Part shown: piece by piece, positions 1 to 5,083 of the stretch
How the letters are laid out: the number at the start of each line of letters is the position of its first letter
Numbering within the stretch: the first letter of the stretch is position 1
Origin: an uncultured Roseburia sp.
GTDB lineage: Bacteria; Bacillota; Clostridia; Lachnospirales; Lachnospiraceae
DNA: 6,406 nt
Direction: 5' to 3'
Assembly: GCA_910587865.1 (NCBI GenBank)
Contig: CAJUNX010000075.1
Coordinates: 1-6,406 of the forward strand
The notes under the pieces: model-generated
Databases searched by the model: none
The model's input: the letters and a program-made list of their open reading frames with translations, nothing else
What the model was told of the DNA's origin: nothing
Made by a program: the position numbers and the translations under genes

Positions 1-308
1 AAGAAACATATTTCCCCGATATAAACGCTTACCCTTGACGGGACAGCACTCAATAGAAATTGATACTGTCCTGCCCGACTTTCCTGCTGTGCAATGATTC
101 CCACGGCAATCCCAGTCAAAAACGGATATATGATACCCAGCATTTCAAGAAAAGCACTTATCTTACGTGTCCTGTCCCAATTTGAACTATGAAAATAGCC
201 TGCAAATGCCAAAGCCAGTACAAAAGGGATACATACATAAATAACGCTCAGTATAGAACGCTTCGTTTTAAGATAATTCGCTCTTATACACCTAAATATT
301 GTTCCCAC
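1..308 (-). CDS. Lantibiotic-immunity ABC transporter permease, LanG/MutG type (N-terminal part, cut by window edge)
   Basis: The first 102 codons are visible; the gene runs off the left edge. It starts with GTG at 308-306, read directly from the TAG stop of the preceding permease (TAGTG, one base shared). An AGGAGGT ribosome binding site at 315-321 lies 6 bases before the GTG, which decides this start. The visible protein has a basic N-terminus (RANYLKTKR, residues 9-17), a first membrane segment at about 19-39, a second at about 57-74, then a cytoplasmic stretch QQESRAGQYQFLLSAVPSR (74-92). This layout matches the second permease of lantibiotic protection transporters (MutG/EpiG/SpaG group), in which two permeases of six helices each pair with one ATPase. 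Gene order F-E-G supports the call more than sequence alone. Its codons are AT-rich (ATA, AGG, TTT), unlike the genes right of 2008. Confidence 0.8.
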   Translation of the reverse strand, partial: MGTIFRCIRANYLKTKRSILSVIYVCIPFVLALAFAGYFHSSNWDRTRKISAFLEMLGIIYPFLTGIAVGIIAQQESRAGQYQFLLSAVPSRVSVYIGEICF

Positions 309-1057
309 TATTTTACCTCCTGCTGTGAAAAGCTTTTAGCACCAAGCCTTATCAGAACAAAACTTAGTATCACAGAACATAGTAATGCTAAAATAATCAT
401 TGCAGCCGGCACTGGTAAATCACCTGCCTCTTCAGAAACAAGTACACCGTTTGGCAATATCCCGATTGCAGGAACCATTAAACGGGATATCCAACTATAC
501 GGGCAAAAAATCCAATACTTAGTATTCGCCAGTGCTACACCTAAGAATGAGCCTATTCCTGCATTTATCACAACGGTTGCAAATGCACCAACCTTTTTCG
601 ACAGCCACAGGCAGACTGGTATTTCCCACATAGATGCCACAATAATACAAAAGATGCCCGTTGCAGCCTGACTCAGCGATATACTGACCGGAATTTCGTA
701 AATAAGGAAAACTGCCACACCGCCAAGCATATTCAGGCTTAAAAATACTAAGTTTGCTGCAATGTCAAAAAGCAGTATAACAGTCGCTTTTGCAATCCAG
801 ACATTTTCAAGCTTTATGGAAAGAGGGATAAGGCTTCTGTATTTCAGCTTTCCCCCGTCCCGCTGCTCGCATATCGTGCAAAGCAACGTAAGGAAGCCAG
901 GGAAAAGCAAAATATACCACCAGTTAAATGAATTTTGCTGATACCACATTGGTGCAAAAACATTCATAAGCAGCGTAATAACCGGGGCAAGGATAAGAAG
1001 TTTCATTACAAAAGTCCGTCTGTGTTTCATCCATTCGGAACGTATATATTTTTTCAT
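308..1057 (-). CDS. Lantibiotic-immunity ABC transporter permease, LanE/MutE type
   Basis: A 249-residue integral membrane protein. Hydrophobic segments lie at about residues 17-38, 44-63, 90-115, 131-152, 160-178 and 219-238, giving the six-helix layout of the LanE/LanG permeases. The opening KKYIRSEWMKHRRTFVMKL, the FNWWYILLFPG segment (44-54) before helix 2, and the EQRDGGKLKYRSL loop (64-76) look typical of the MutE/EpiE family. With LanF and LanG it should form a membrane complex that extrudes or expels lantibiotics from the cytoplasmic membrane. The ATG at 1057 is chosen because AGGAGGT (1064-1070) lies 6 bases upstream and the family N-terminus begins there; an upstream extension to 1156 would overlap the ATPase gene. 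Only 4 bases separate it from the lanF stop, and it overlaps the next gene by one base, so translation is probably coupled. Confidence 0.86.
   Translation of the reverse strand: MKKYIRSEWMKHRRTFVMKLLILAPVITLLMNVFAPMWYQQNSFNWWYILLFPGFLTLLCTICEQRDGGKLKYRSLIPLSIKLENVWIAKATVILLFDIAANLVFLSLNMLGGVAVFLIYEIPVSISLSQAATGIFCIIVASMWEIPVCLWLSKKVGAFATVVINAGIGSFLGVALANTKYWIFCPYSWISRLMVPAIGILPNGVLVSEEAGDLPVPAAMIILALLCSVILSFVLIRLGAKSFSQQEVK
315..321 (-). promoter_or_regulatory. Shine-Dalgarno site that fixes the GTG start of the LanG-type permease
   Basis: AGGAGGT, 6 bases before GTG at 308-306, lying inside the last codons of the LanE gene. The surrounding GCAGGAGGTAA is the same as in front of lanE, with the same spacing. 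This makes a GTG start convincing although it shares a base with the upstream stop codon. Confidence 0.85.
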
Positions 1058-1061
1058 CCTG

Positions 1062-1766
1062 TTACCTCCTGCTTTCTTCAACGACCTTGAGAAACAGTTC
1101 CTCAAGATTTCCACTACGCTGCATTTCGCCTTCATATCCAAGCGTACCGTTTGCAATAATGCCTATGTCATCTGCAATAAGCTGTACCTCTGAAAGAATA
1201 TGACTTGACAATATAACTGTTATCCCTTGCTGTGGAAATGAGCGGATTAAGTTTCGCAATTCTCCGATACCAATCGGGTCTAATCCGTTTGTCGGCTCAT
1301 CCAGAATTAACAAAGACGGATGATTCAGCAATGCTATTGCAATCCCCAACCGCTGTTTCATTCCCATTGAGAATTGTCCTGCCTTTTTCTTTCCTGTATT
1401 TTGCAAATCTGCAATCTTTAATACATCATTTATTCGCTGCTCTGGTAAACCCAGCAAAATAGTCCTTACTTTTAAATTTTCATATGCCGTCAGATTTTCA
1501 TATAAAGGGGGATTTTCTATCAAAGCCCCAATATACTTTAAGTCCTGTCTGTTCCATGCATGGTTTGAAAATTCAATCGTGCCGGATGTTGGACGGATCA
1601 TACCTGTTATCATCTTTAGGATTGTAGATTTTCCTGCCCCGTTCGGACCTAATAGTCCGTAAACACTTTTTTCCCGTACATGGATGGACACATCCGTTAC
1701 TGCAGAATGTTTCCCAAAATTCCTGCTAAGATTTGTTGTTTTCAATATGAAATCCATCGTGTTCAT
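1062..1766 (-). CDS. Lantibiotic-immunity ABC transporter ATP-binding protein, LanF/MutF/SpaF type
   Basis: A complete 234-residue ABC ATPase that powers the two downstream permeases. Visible motifs: Walker A GPNGAGKST (40-48), signature FSMGMKQR (132-139), Walker B LLILDEP (152-158, catalytic E157), D-loop NGLD (160-163) and H-loop SSH (187-189). The usual Q-loop glutamine is replaced by glutamate in YIGALIENPP (E84), the 'E-loop' described for lantibiotic immunity ATPases. Together with the QFSMGMKQRLGIAIALL stretch this places it in the LanF group (SpaF, NisF, MutF, and CprA-like stand-alone versions) rather than among general drug exporters. The ATG at 1766 is chosen because AGGAAAGG sits just upstream (1768-1775); an in-frame ATG at 1757 is also possible. 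The reading frame stays open back to 1982, but that extension has no family similarity. First gene of a lanF-lanE-lanG operon, preceded by a structured leader. Confidence 0.93.
   Translation of the reverse strand: MNTMDFILKTTNLSRNFGKHSAVTDVSIHVREKSVYGLLGPNGAGKSTILKMITGMIRPTSGTIEFSNHAWNRQDLKYIGALIENPPLYENLTAYENLKVRTILLGLPEQRINDVLKIADLQNTGKKKAGQFSMGMKQRLGIAIALLNHPSLLILDEPTNGLDPIGIGELRNLIRSFPQQGITVILSSHILSEVQLIADDIGIIANGTLGYEGEMQRSGNLEELFLKVVEESRR
1064..1070 (-). promoter_or_regulatory. Shine-Dalgarno site for the LanE-type permease
   Basis: AGGAGGT, 6 bases before the ATG at 1057. It is embedded in the final AGG codons and TAA stop of the lanF gene, so ribosomes ending lanF are placed at the lanE start. 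It fixes the permease start against the longer open frame. Confidence 0.85.
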
Positions 1767-1796
1767 TTCCTTTCCTGATTTTGATAGGAAAAGGGT

Positions 1797-1806
1797 ACTG
1801 TACAGT
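1797..1806. promoter_or_regulatory. Perfect palindrome ACTGTACAGT, possible operator
   Basis: A self-complementary 10-bp site 30 bp before the lanF start codon, between the structured part of the leader and the ribosome binding site. Its position would suit an operator of a dimeric regulator, but the call rests only on symmetry. Confidence 0.3.
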
Positions 1807-1833
1807 TTTGAAGATTTCATAAAGATATACCAT

Positions 1834-1862
1834 GATGTTGGGGTCAAAAACATCTGACCCCA
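1834..1862. repeat. Two interleaved palindromes in the lanF leader
   Basis: TGGGGTCA (1839-1846) pairs with TGACCCCA (1855-1862) across an 8-base loop. GATGTT (1834-1839) pairs with AACATC (1849-1854), which lies inside that loop. The two share position 1839 and have no linker bases, so as RNA they would be alternatives rather than a stable pseudoknot. Confidence 0.55.
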
Positions 1863-1869
1863 TGACGCC

Positions 1870-1907
1870 TTCGGATTTCTGCGTGTTTCACACTCCCGAA
1901 ATCCGAA
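1870..1907 (-). repeat. 10-bp inverted repeat (hairpin) in the lanF leader
   Basis: On the minus strand TTCGGATTTC (1907-1898) pairs perfectly with GAAATCCGAA (1879-1870). The 18-base loop contains a second small stem, GTGT-GAA-ACAC (1893-1883). No run of T follows on the minus strand, so it is not a simple intrinsic terminator. It could be an RNA structure in the leader transcript, a protein-binding site, or part of a dispersed repeat. Confidence 0.6.
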
Positions 1908-1923
1908 AAACATTCGAAATCCG
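1897..1923. repeat. 9-bp direct repeat CGAAATCCG, two copies
   Basis: CGAAATCCG occurs at 1897-1905 and 1915-1923, with an 18-bp period. The right half of the hairpin at 1870-1907 uses the first copy; the second could pair with the same inverted partner (1872-1879) over 8 bases. Repeats with a period near two helical turns can be activator sites, but nothing here identifies a regulator. Confidence 0.55.
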
Positions 1924-1980
1924 CTACTTTTCCTGTGGAAAACAGCTACTTTCTCACTGTTACATAATATATTTGTCAAC

Positions 1981-2006
1981 AAAAAAATCCCTTAAAAAGG
2001 GATTTT
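1981..2006 (-). terminator. Rho-independent terminator after the glycosyltransferase gene
   Basis: On the minus strand AAAATCCCTT (2006-1997) and AAGGGATTTT (1993-1984) form a perfect 10-bp stem with a 3-base loop, running into seven T (1987-1981). It begins one base after the TAA stop of the glycosyltransferase and ends that operon, separating it from lanFEG. Its symmetry might give weak termination on the plus strand too. Confidence 0.88.
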
Positions 2007-2007
2007 C

Positions 2008-3288
2008 TTAAAAAACGATATGAGAAAGCGTCTCTCTTACACGCGCTGCCCAGGTATGCCGGATTTTTGCTTTCTCATAGCCGCGCTGAGCAATCCGTGA
2101 GAGTCGATCCTGATCCGAGAGAAGCCGTTTCGTCTGATCCGTCAGCTCTGACAGCCGCGTGAGCGGATAAAACACGATCTCCTCTCCGTCCGCAAACTCT
2201 TCCCGCAGATACCGGCTCGCATCCGTAAGAGCAGCCGTTCCCTGCAGCATCGCCGTAAAGACCCGGTCATGCGCGCCGTCCTGAAACCAGGGCATCACGT
2301 TCAGCGAAATCTTCGCGTTGCGGACCGCCTGCACACAGGCGGCCGAATCGACCTGCCTGCCGTTTAAAATCAGATTGTGCGGCTCTCTGCACGGCATGCG
2401 CTCCCAGTCCGCGCCGAACACATGCACACGGATATCCGCCTCCGCGAGTGCATTCAAAACCGCTTCCCGGTAAAAGGCCCGGGCACACAGGTCAATTGCC
2501 GCCATCCCTGCCATCGCCTCCCGCCGCTCCCGGTCCGGCCGCTCCCCGAGCTCCTCCGTGATGTGCCGTTCCATCACCGCATCCACGGACTGTCCGGGCC
2601 GTGCGGTCAGATCGTCGAGAATGCCCCGGTAAAACGCTTCGTATTCCGGACCCTGCTGACCGAGACGCGCCGTCAGCTCGTCAAAGCTGACATAATTTGC
2701 CGTGAAGACAAGATCATAGCCGCGCTGTTCAAACGGAACCGGTTCCGGTACGCCGCTTCCTGCGCCCCCTGCCCGCATTTCCTCTTCTGGCAGGTTCCCC
2801 GCCGTCGCAAGGAACTCTGTCCGGATGCCGGGGTAAAACCGCCTCACGTACCGCACATGTTCCCGGTCAATGCAGAAAAGCAGCATGTCCTCTGGCGCAC
2901 AAAGCAGTTTTTTGTGAAAATACATCGGATGATCCACCAGAATATTTACACACCGCATCCCGCAGCGTTCAAAGACGGTTCTCCCCGCCTTTGAACGCCC
3001 CGGCATCGTGCTCCCAGATTTTGGAACGCCCGGTCTTTCGCCGCGCTCCTCCTCTTTGCCTGACAAAAAGATATCCTCCCCGCCGATCCCGATAAAATTA
3101 AACGTGATGAGAACCGTCTCATTTCCATTCGCAAAGCACGAGAGCCCGTCAAGGCTCTCATACATCCGGTCGTAGTCGATCCAGTACAGTTTTGCTCCCA
3201 TGCGCTCTAATTCCCGCCCGATCTGCCCGGAAAAATAGCCGAGCGTCTCCACGGCATTCCGGATGAGCACAACGTTTCCCGTCCGCAT
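2008..3288 (-). CDS. CgeB-like glycosyltransferase family protein
   Basis: A 426-residue cytosolic protein resembling the CgeB/glycosyltransferase group of the GT-B fold. The recognisable part is C-terminal (about 320-415): NAKISLNVMPWFQDGAHDRV (324-343) followed by FTAMLQGTAALTDASRYL and EEFADGEEIVFY, the pattern of the Glyco_trans_1_2 domain that binds the sugar nucleotide. The N-terminal half (VVLIRN at 6-11, LYWIDYD at 34-40) fits the acceptor-side Rossmann domain. Donor and acceptor cannot be read from the sequence. A charged, low-complexity insert lies at about 78-104. The ATG at 3288 overlaps the UPF0210 stop as TGATG and has no ribosome site of its own, so it probably depends on coupled translation. 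It is the last gene before the terminator. The RVFTAM stretch has T where many relatives have glutamate. Family fairly sure, substrate unknown. Confidence 0.78.
   Translation of the reverse strand: MRTGNVVLIRNAVETLGYFSGQIGRELERMGAKLYWIDYDRMYESLDGLSCFANGNETVLITFNFIGIGGEDIFLSGKEEERGERPGVPKSGSTMPGRSKAGRTVFERCGMRCVNILVDHPMYFHKKLLCAPEDMLLFCIDREHVRYVRRFYPGIRTEFLATAGNLPEEEMRAGGAGSGVPEPVPFEQRGYDLVFTANYVSFDELTARLGQQGPEYEAFYRGILDDLTARPGQSVDAVMERHITEELGERPDRERREAMAGMAAIDLCARAFYREAVLNALAEADIRVHVFGADWERMPCREPHNLILNGRQVDSAACVQAVRNAKISLNVMPWFQDGAHDRVFTAMLQGTAALTDASRYLREEFADGEEIVFYPLTRLSELTDQTKRLLSDQDRLSRIAQRGYEKAKIRHTWAARVRETLSHIVF
2965..2998. repeat. 10-bp inverted repeat inside the glycosyltransferase gene
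   Basis: GCGTTCAAAG (2965-2974) and CTTTGAACGC (2989-2998) are perfectly complementary with a 14-base loop. They lie at the end of the low-complexity insert (about codons 97-108). A near copy, TTTGGAACGCC, follows at 3020-3030. The repeat may mark how the insert arose. Confidence 0.5.
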
Positions 3289-4652
3289 CAGTTTTTAAAG
3301 CTGTGGATCGGCGCGGGGATCCGCCCTTTCCGGTTGATAAACGCATCGCAGGAGAAACGGTTTACCGGCATGATCGGCGCATAGCCGAACAGACCGCCGA
3401 ATTCCACGGTGTCCCCCACTCCCTTGCCGATCACCGGGATCAGCCGCGCCGCGGTTGTCTTCTGATTCACCATTCCGAGCGCCATCTCGTCCGCAATGAT
3501 CCCGGAGATCGTCGTCGCCTTCGTATCGCCCGGAATCGCGATCATGTCAAGTCCGACCGAGCAGACGCAGGTCATCGCCTCGAGCTTTTCGAGCGTGATC
3601 GCCCCCGCCTGCACCGCGTCGATCATGCCCTGATCCTCGCTGACCGGAATAAACGCACCGCTTAAGCCGCCGACGTAGGAAGATGCCATCACGCCGCCCT
3701 TTTTTACCTGATCATTGAGCAGTGCAAGCGCTGCCGTCGTCCCCGGCGCACCGGCGTATTCCAGTCCGATCTCGCAGAGGATGTCCGCCACGGAATCCCC
3801 GATGGCCGGCGTCGGCGCAAGCGAGAGGTCCACGATGCCAAACGGGATGTTAAGAAGCCTTGACGCTTCCTGCGCCACCAGCTGTCCGACCCGCGTCACC
3901 TTAAACGCCGTCTTTTTGATCGTCTCGCAGAGCACCTCAAAGCTTTCCCCCCGCACCGCGCCGAGTGCGGTCTTGACGACGCCAGGCCCGCTGACCCCTA
4001 CATTGATCACAGCGTCGGCCTCTGTCACGCCGTGAAACGCTCCCGCCATAAACGGATTGTCGTCCGGCGCGTTGCAGAAGACCACAAGCTTCATGCAGTC
4101 CACGGAATCCCGATCCTTTGAGCGCTCCGCAACCTCTAAGAGGATCTCTCCCATCAGGCGCACCGCATCCATGTTGATCCCCGTCTTCGTCGACGCGAGA
4201 TTCACCGAGCTGCACACGCGCTGTGTGCCGGTCAGCGCCAGCGGGATCGACCGGATCAGCAGTTCGTCCGCCTGCGTCATCCCTTTTGAGACCAGCGCGG
4301 AATAACCGCCGATCAGATTGGCTCCGACCGCCTCCGCCGCACGGTCTAACGTCTGCGCGATCGTCACAAAATCTTCCGGCGTGCGGCAGGCCGCACCGCC
4401 GATGATCGCCGCCGGTGTGACGGAGATCCGCTTATTTACAATCGGGATCCCGTATTCGTTCTCGATCTTTTCCGCGGTCTGCGCGAGATCCTTTGCCACT
4501 GTCGTGATCCTGCGGTAAATCTTTTCATTCAGCTTCGTCAGGTCGGAATCGATACATTCCAAAAGGCTGATCCCGATCGTGATGGTTCGGACGTCCAGAT
4601 TCTCCTGCTCCACCATTTTGTTCGTTTCATTTACTTCCCAGATATTAATCAT
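3288..4652 (-). CDS. UPF0210/DUF711 (PFL-like) family protein
   Basis: A 454-residue protein of the UPF0210 (DUF711) family, annotated elsewhere as 'PFL family protein' because its barrel fold resembles pyruvate formate-lyase; its reaction is unknown. Family stretches are IGGYSALVSKG (114-124), CNAPDDNPFMAGAFHG (193-208), DLSLAPTPAIGDSVADIL (275-292), GGLSGAFIPVSED (328-340) and CSVGLDMIAIPGDT (364-377). I see no glycyl-radical motif (RVSGY-like), so radical chemistry should not be assumed. Length is typical. The ATG at 4652 has GGAGG (4659-4663) 6 bases upstream and the family N-terminus MINIWEVNETNKMVEQENLD; the open frame to 4742 only overlaps the ACT gene. It follows that gene by 13 bp, a pairing conserved in streptococci and clostridia, suggesting that the ACT protein senses a ligand for this one. 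It ends in TGATG, starting the glycosyltransferase. Confidence 0.94.
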   Translation of the reverse strand: MINIWEVNETNKMVEQENLDVRTITIGISLLECIDSDLTKLNEKIYRRITTVAKDLAQTAEKIENEYGIPIVNKRISVTPAAIIGGAACRTPEDFVTIAQTLDRAAEAVGANLIGGYSALVSKGMTQADELLIRSIPLALTGTQRVCSSVNLASTKTGINMDAVRLMGEILLEVAERSKDRDSVDCMKLVVFCNAPDDNPFMAGAFHGVTEADAVINVGVSGPGVVKTALGAVRGESFEVLCETIKKTAFKVTRVGQLVAQEASRLLNIPFGIVDLSLAPTPAIGDSVADILCEIGLEYAGAPGTTAALALLNDQVKKGGVMASSYVGGLSGAFIPVSEDQGMIDAVQAGAITLEKLEAMTCVCSVGLDMIAIPGDTKATTISGIIADEMALGMVNQKTTAARLIPVIGKGVGDTVEFGGLFGYAPIMPVNRFSCDAFINRKGRIPAPIHSFKN

Positions 4653-4658
4653 CGGTAA

Positions 4659-4663
4659 CCTCC
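4659..4663 (-). promoter_or_regulatory. Shine-Dalgarno site that decides the UPF0210 start
   Basis: GGAGG (GGAGGTT on the minus strand) 6 bases before the ATG at 4652, between the ACT stop (4668-4666) and this start. It rules out the 30-codon upstream extension. Confidence 0.85.
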
Positions 4664-4665
4664 GC

Positions 4666-4950
4666 TCAGATTCTGTGCATTTTTTCGAAAATCTCTTCCC
4701 GCTGGCACCTGATCGAGACGCCGATCTCCTCCCCGATCGCATCGAGATCCTTCTGACACTCCATAAAAGACTTCGTCGACCGGTTCATATCCGCAATCAT
4801 CATCATATTAAAAAATCCGGAGATGGTCGTCTGTGAGATATCCAGCACATTGATCTGATTCTCCGAGAGATAAAGGCACACCTTTGCGATGATCCCGACC
4901 ACATCTTTTCCTACAACCGTAATAATTACTTTATCTGCTGTCTGTTCCAT
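4666..4950 (-). CDS. ACT domain protein (UPF0237 family)
   Basis: A 94-residue protein that is almost entirely one ACT domain, a small ferredoxin-like fold that usually dimerises and binds amino acids or similar ligands. The strand-turn-helix start KVIITVVGKDVVGIIAKV (7-24), with the GKDxVGI turn, and the strand-rich NVLDISQTTISGFFNMMMIA (34-53) are characteristic of the stand-alone UPF0237 proteins. There is no catalytic or DNA-binding domain, so it probably acts by binding a partner; the UPF0210 product encoded 13 bp downstream is the obvious candidate. The start is ATG at 4950 with AGGAGGA (4961-4967) 10 bases upstream. Length fits the family (about 90 residues). The ligand cannot be predicted from the sequence. 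Confidence 0.93.
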   Translation of the reverse strand: MEQTADKVIITVVGKDVVGIIAKVCLYLSENQINVLDISQTTISGFFNMMMIADMNRSTKSFMECQKDLDAIGEEIGVSIRCQREEIFEKMHRI

Positions 4951-5083
4951 TCTGTCTGCTTCCTCCTTTTCCTGCTCCGTTTTCCGTCACATGACGGTTT
5001 TCTGCCCGTTTTTCATGCGACAAAGCGTTTCTTTCTGCCCGTCTGCACACAATTTCCACACTGCCGGTCTGCATCTGCCGCTT
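4951..5083 (-). other. Spacer between yycJ and the ACT gene, with short repeats
   Basis: 133 bp without a gene. It contains the ACT ribosome binding site (4961-4967), a 5-bp hairpin CCGTC-ACAT-GACGG (4984-4997), and an 11-bp direct repeat, ACGGGCAGAAA on the minus strand, at 5042-5032 and 5009-4999. Related CGGCAG words lie at 5080-5075 and 5067-5061. I see no convincing promoter, and no terminator for yycJ on the minus strand, so read-through into the ACT operon is possible. Confidence 0.45.

Larger units (their letters stand above)
1767..1980 (-). other. Gene-free leader of the lanFEG operon with several repeats
   Basis: A 214-bp stretch with no credible gene; an open frame runs through it on the minus strand but has no upstream ribosome site or recognisable content. 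It holds a 10-bp inverted repeat (1870-1879 with 1898-1907), an extra copy of its core motif (1915-1923), two interleaved palindromes (1834-1862), a perfect 10-bp palindrome (1797-1806), and the lanF ribosome binding site. A TTGACA hexamer lies at 1979-1974 on the minus strand, directly after the terminator, but no good -10 box follows at 16-18 bases. A second TTGACC at 1847-1842 likewise lacks a good -10. The operon promoter must be here or upstream, yet I cannot place it. Confidence 0.5.

Noticed and set aside
189..671. Plus-strand open frame opposite the lanE/lanG junction
   Set aside because: Antisense to two membrane-protein genes that have good ribosome sites and coupling; no ribosome site or recognisable content of its own.
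1950..1979. TTGACA as the -35 box of a lanF promoter
   Set aside because: The hexamer is perfect, but no acceptable -10 box lies 16-18 bases downstream; TATTAT is much too close. Kept only as a remark.
1767..1982. N-terminal extension of the LanF ATPase
   Set aside because: 72 extra residues without ABC character; they run through inverted repeats, and a ribosome site lies just before the ATG at 1766.
2377..2994. Long open frame on the plus strand opposite the glycosyltransferase
   Set aside because: It is a shadow of a GC-rich gene: Arg/Pro/His-rich, no ribosome site, no family pattern, while the minus-strand frame has clear glycosyltransferase features.
3288..4652. UPF0210 protein as an active glycyl-radical enzyme
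   Set aside because: The 'PFL-like' name refers to fold; no glycyl-radical loop motif is visible near the C-terminus, and no activating enzyme gene is present in the window.
4984..5013. Hairpin CCGTC-ACAT-GACGG followed by T-rich sequence, as a terminator
   Set aside because: The T-rich side is on the plus strand, where no gene ends; the stem is only 5 bp, and on the minus strand A-rich sequence follows.
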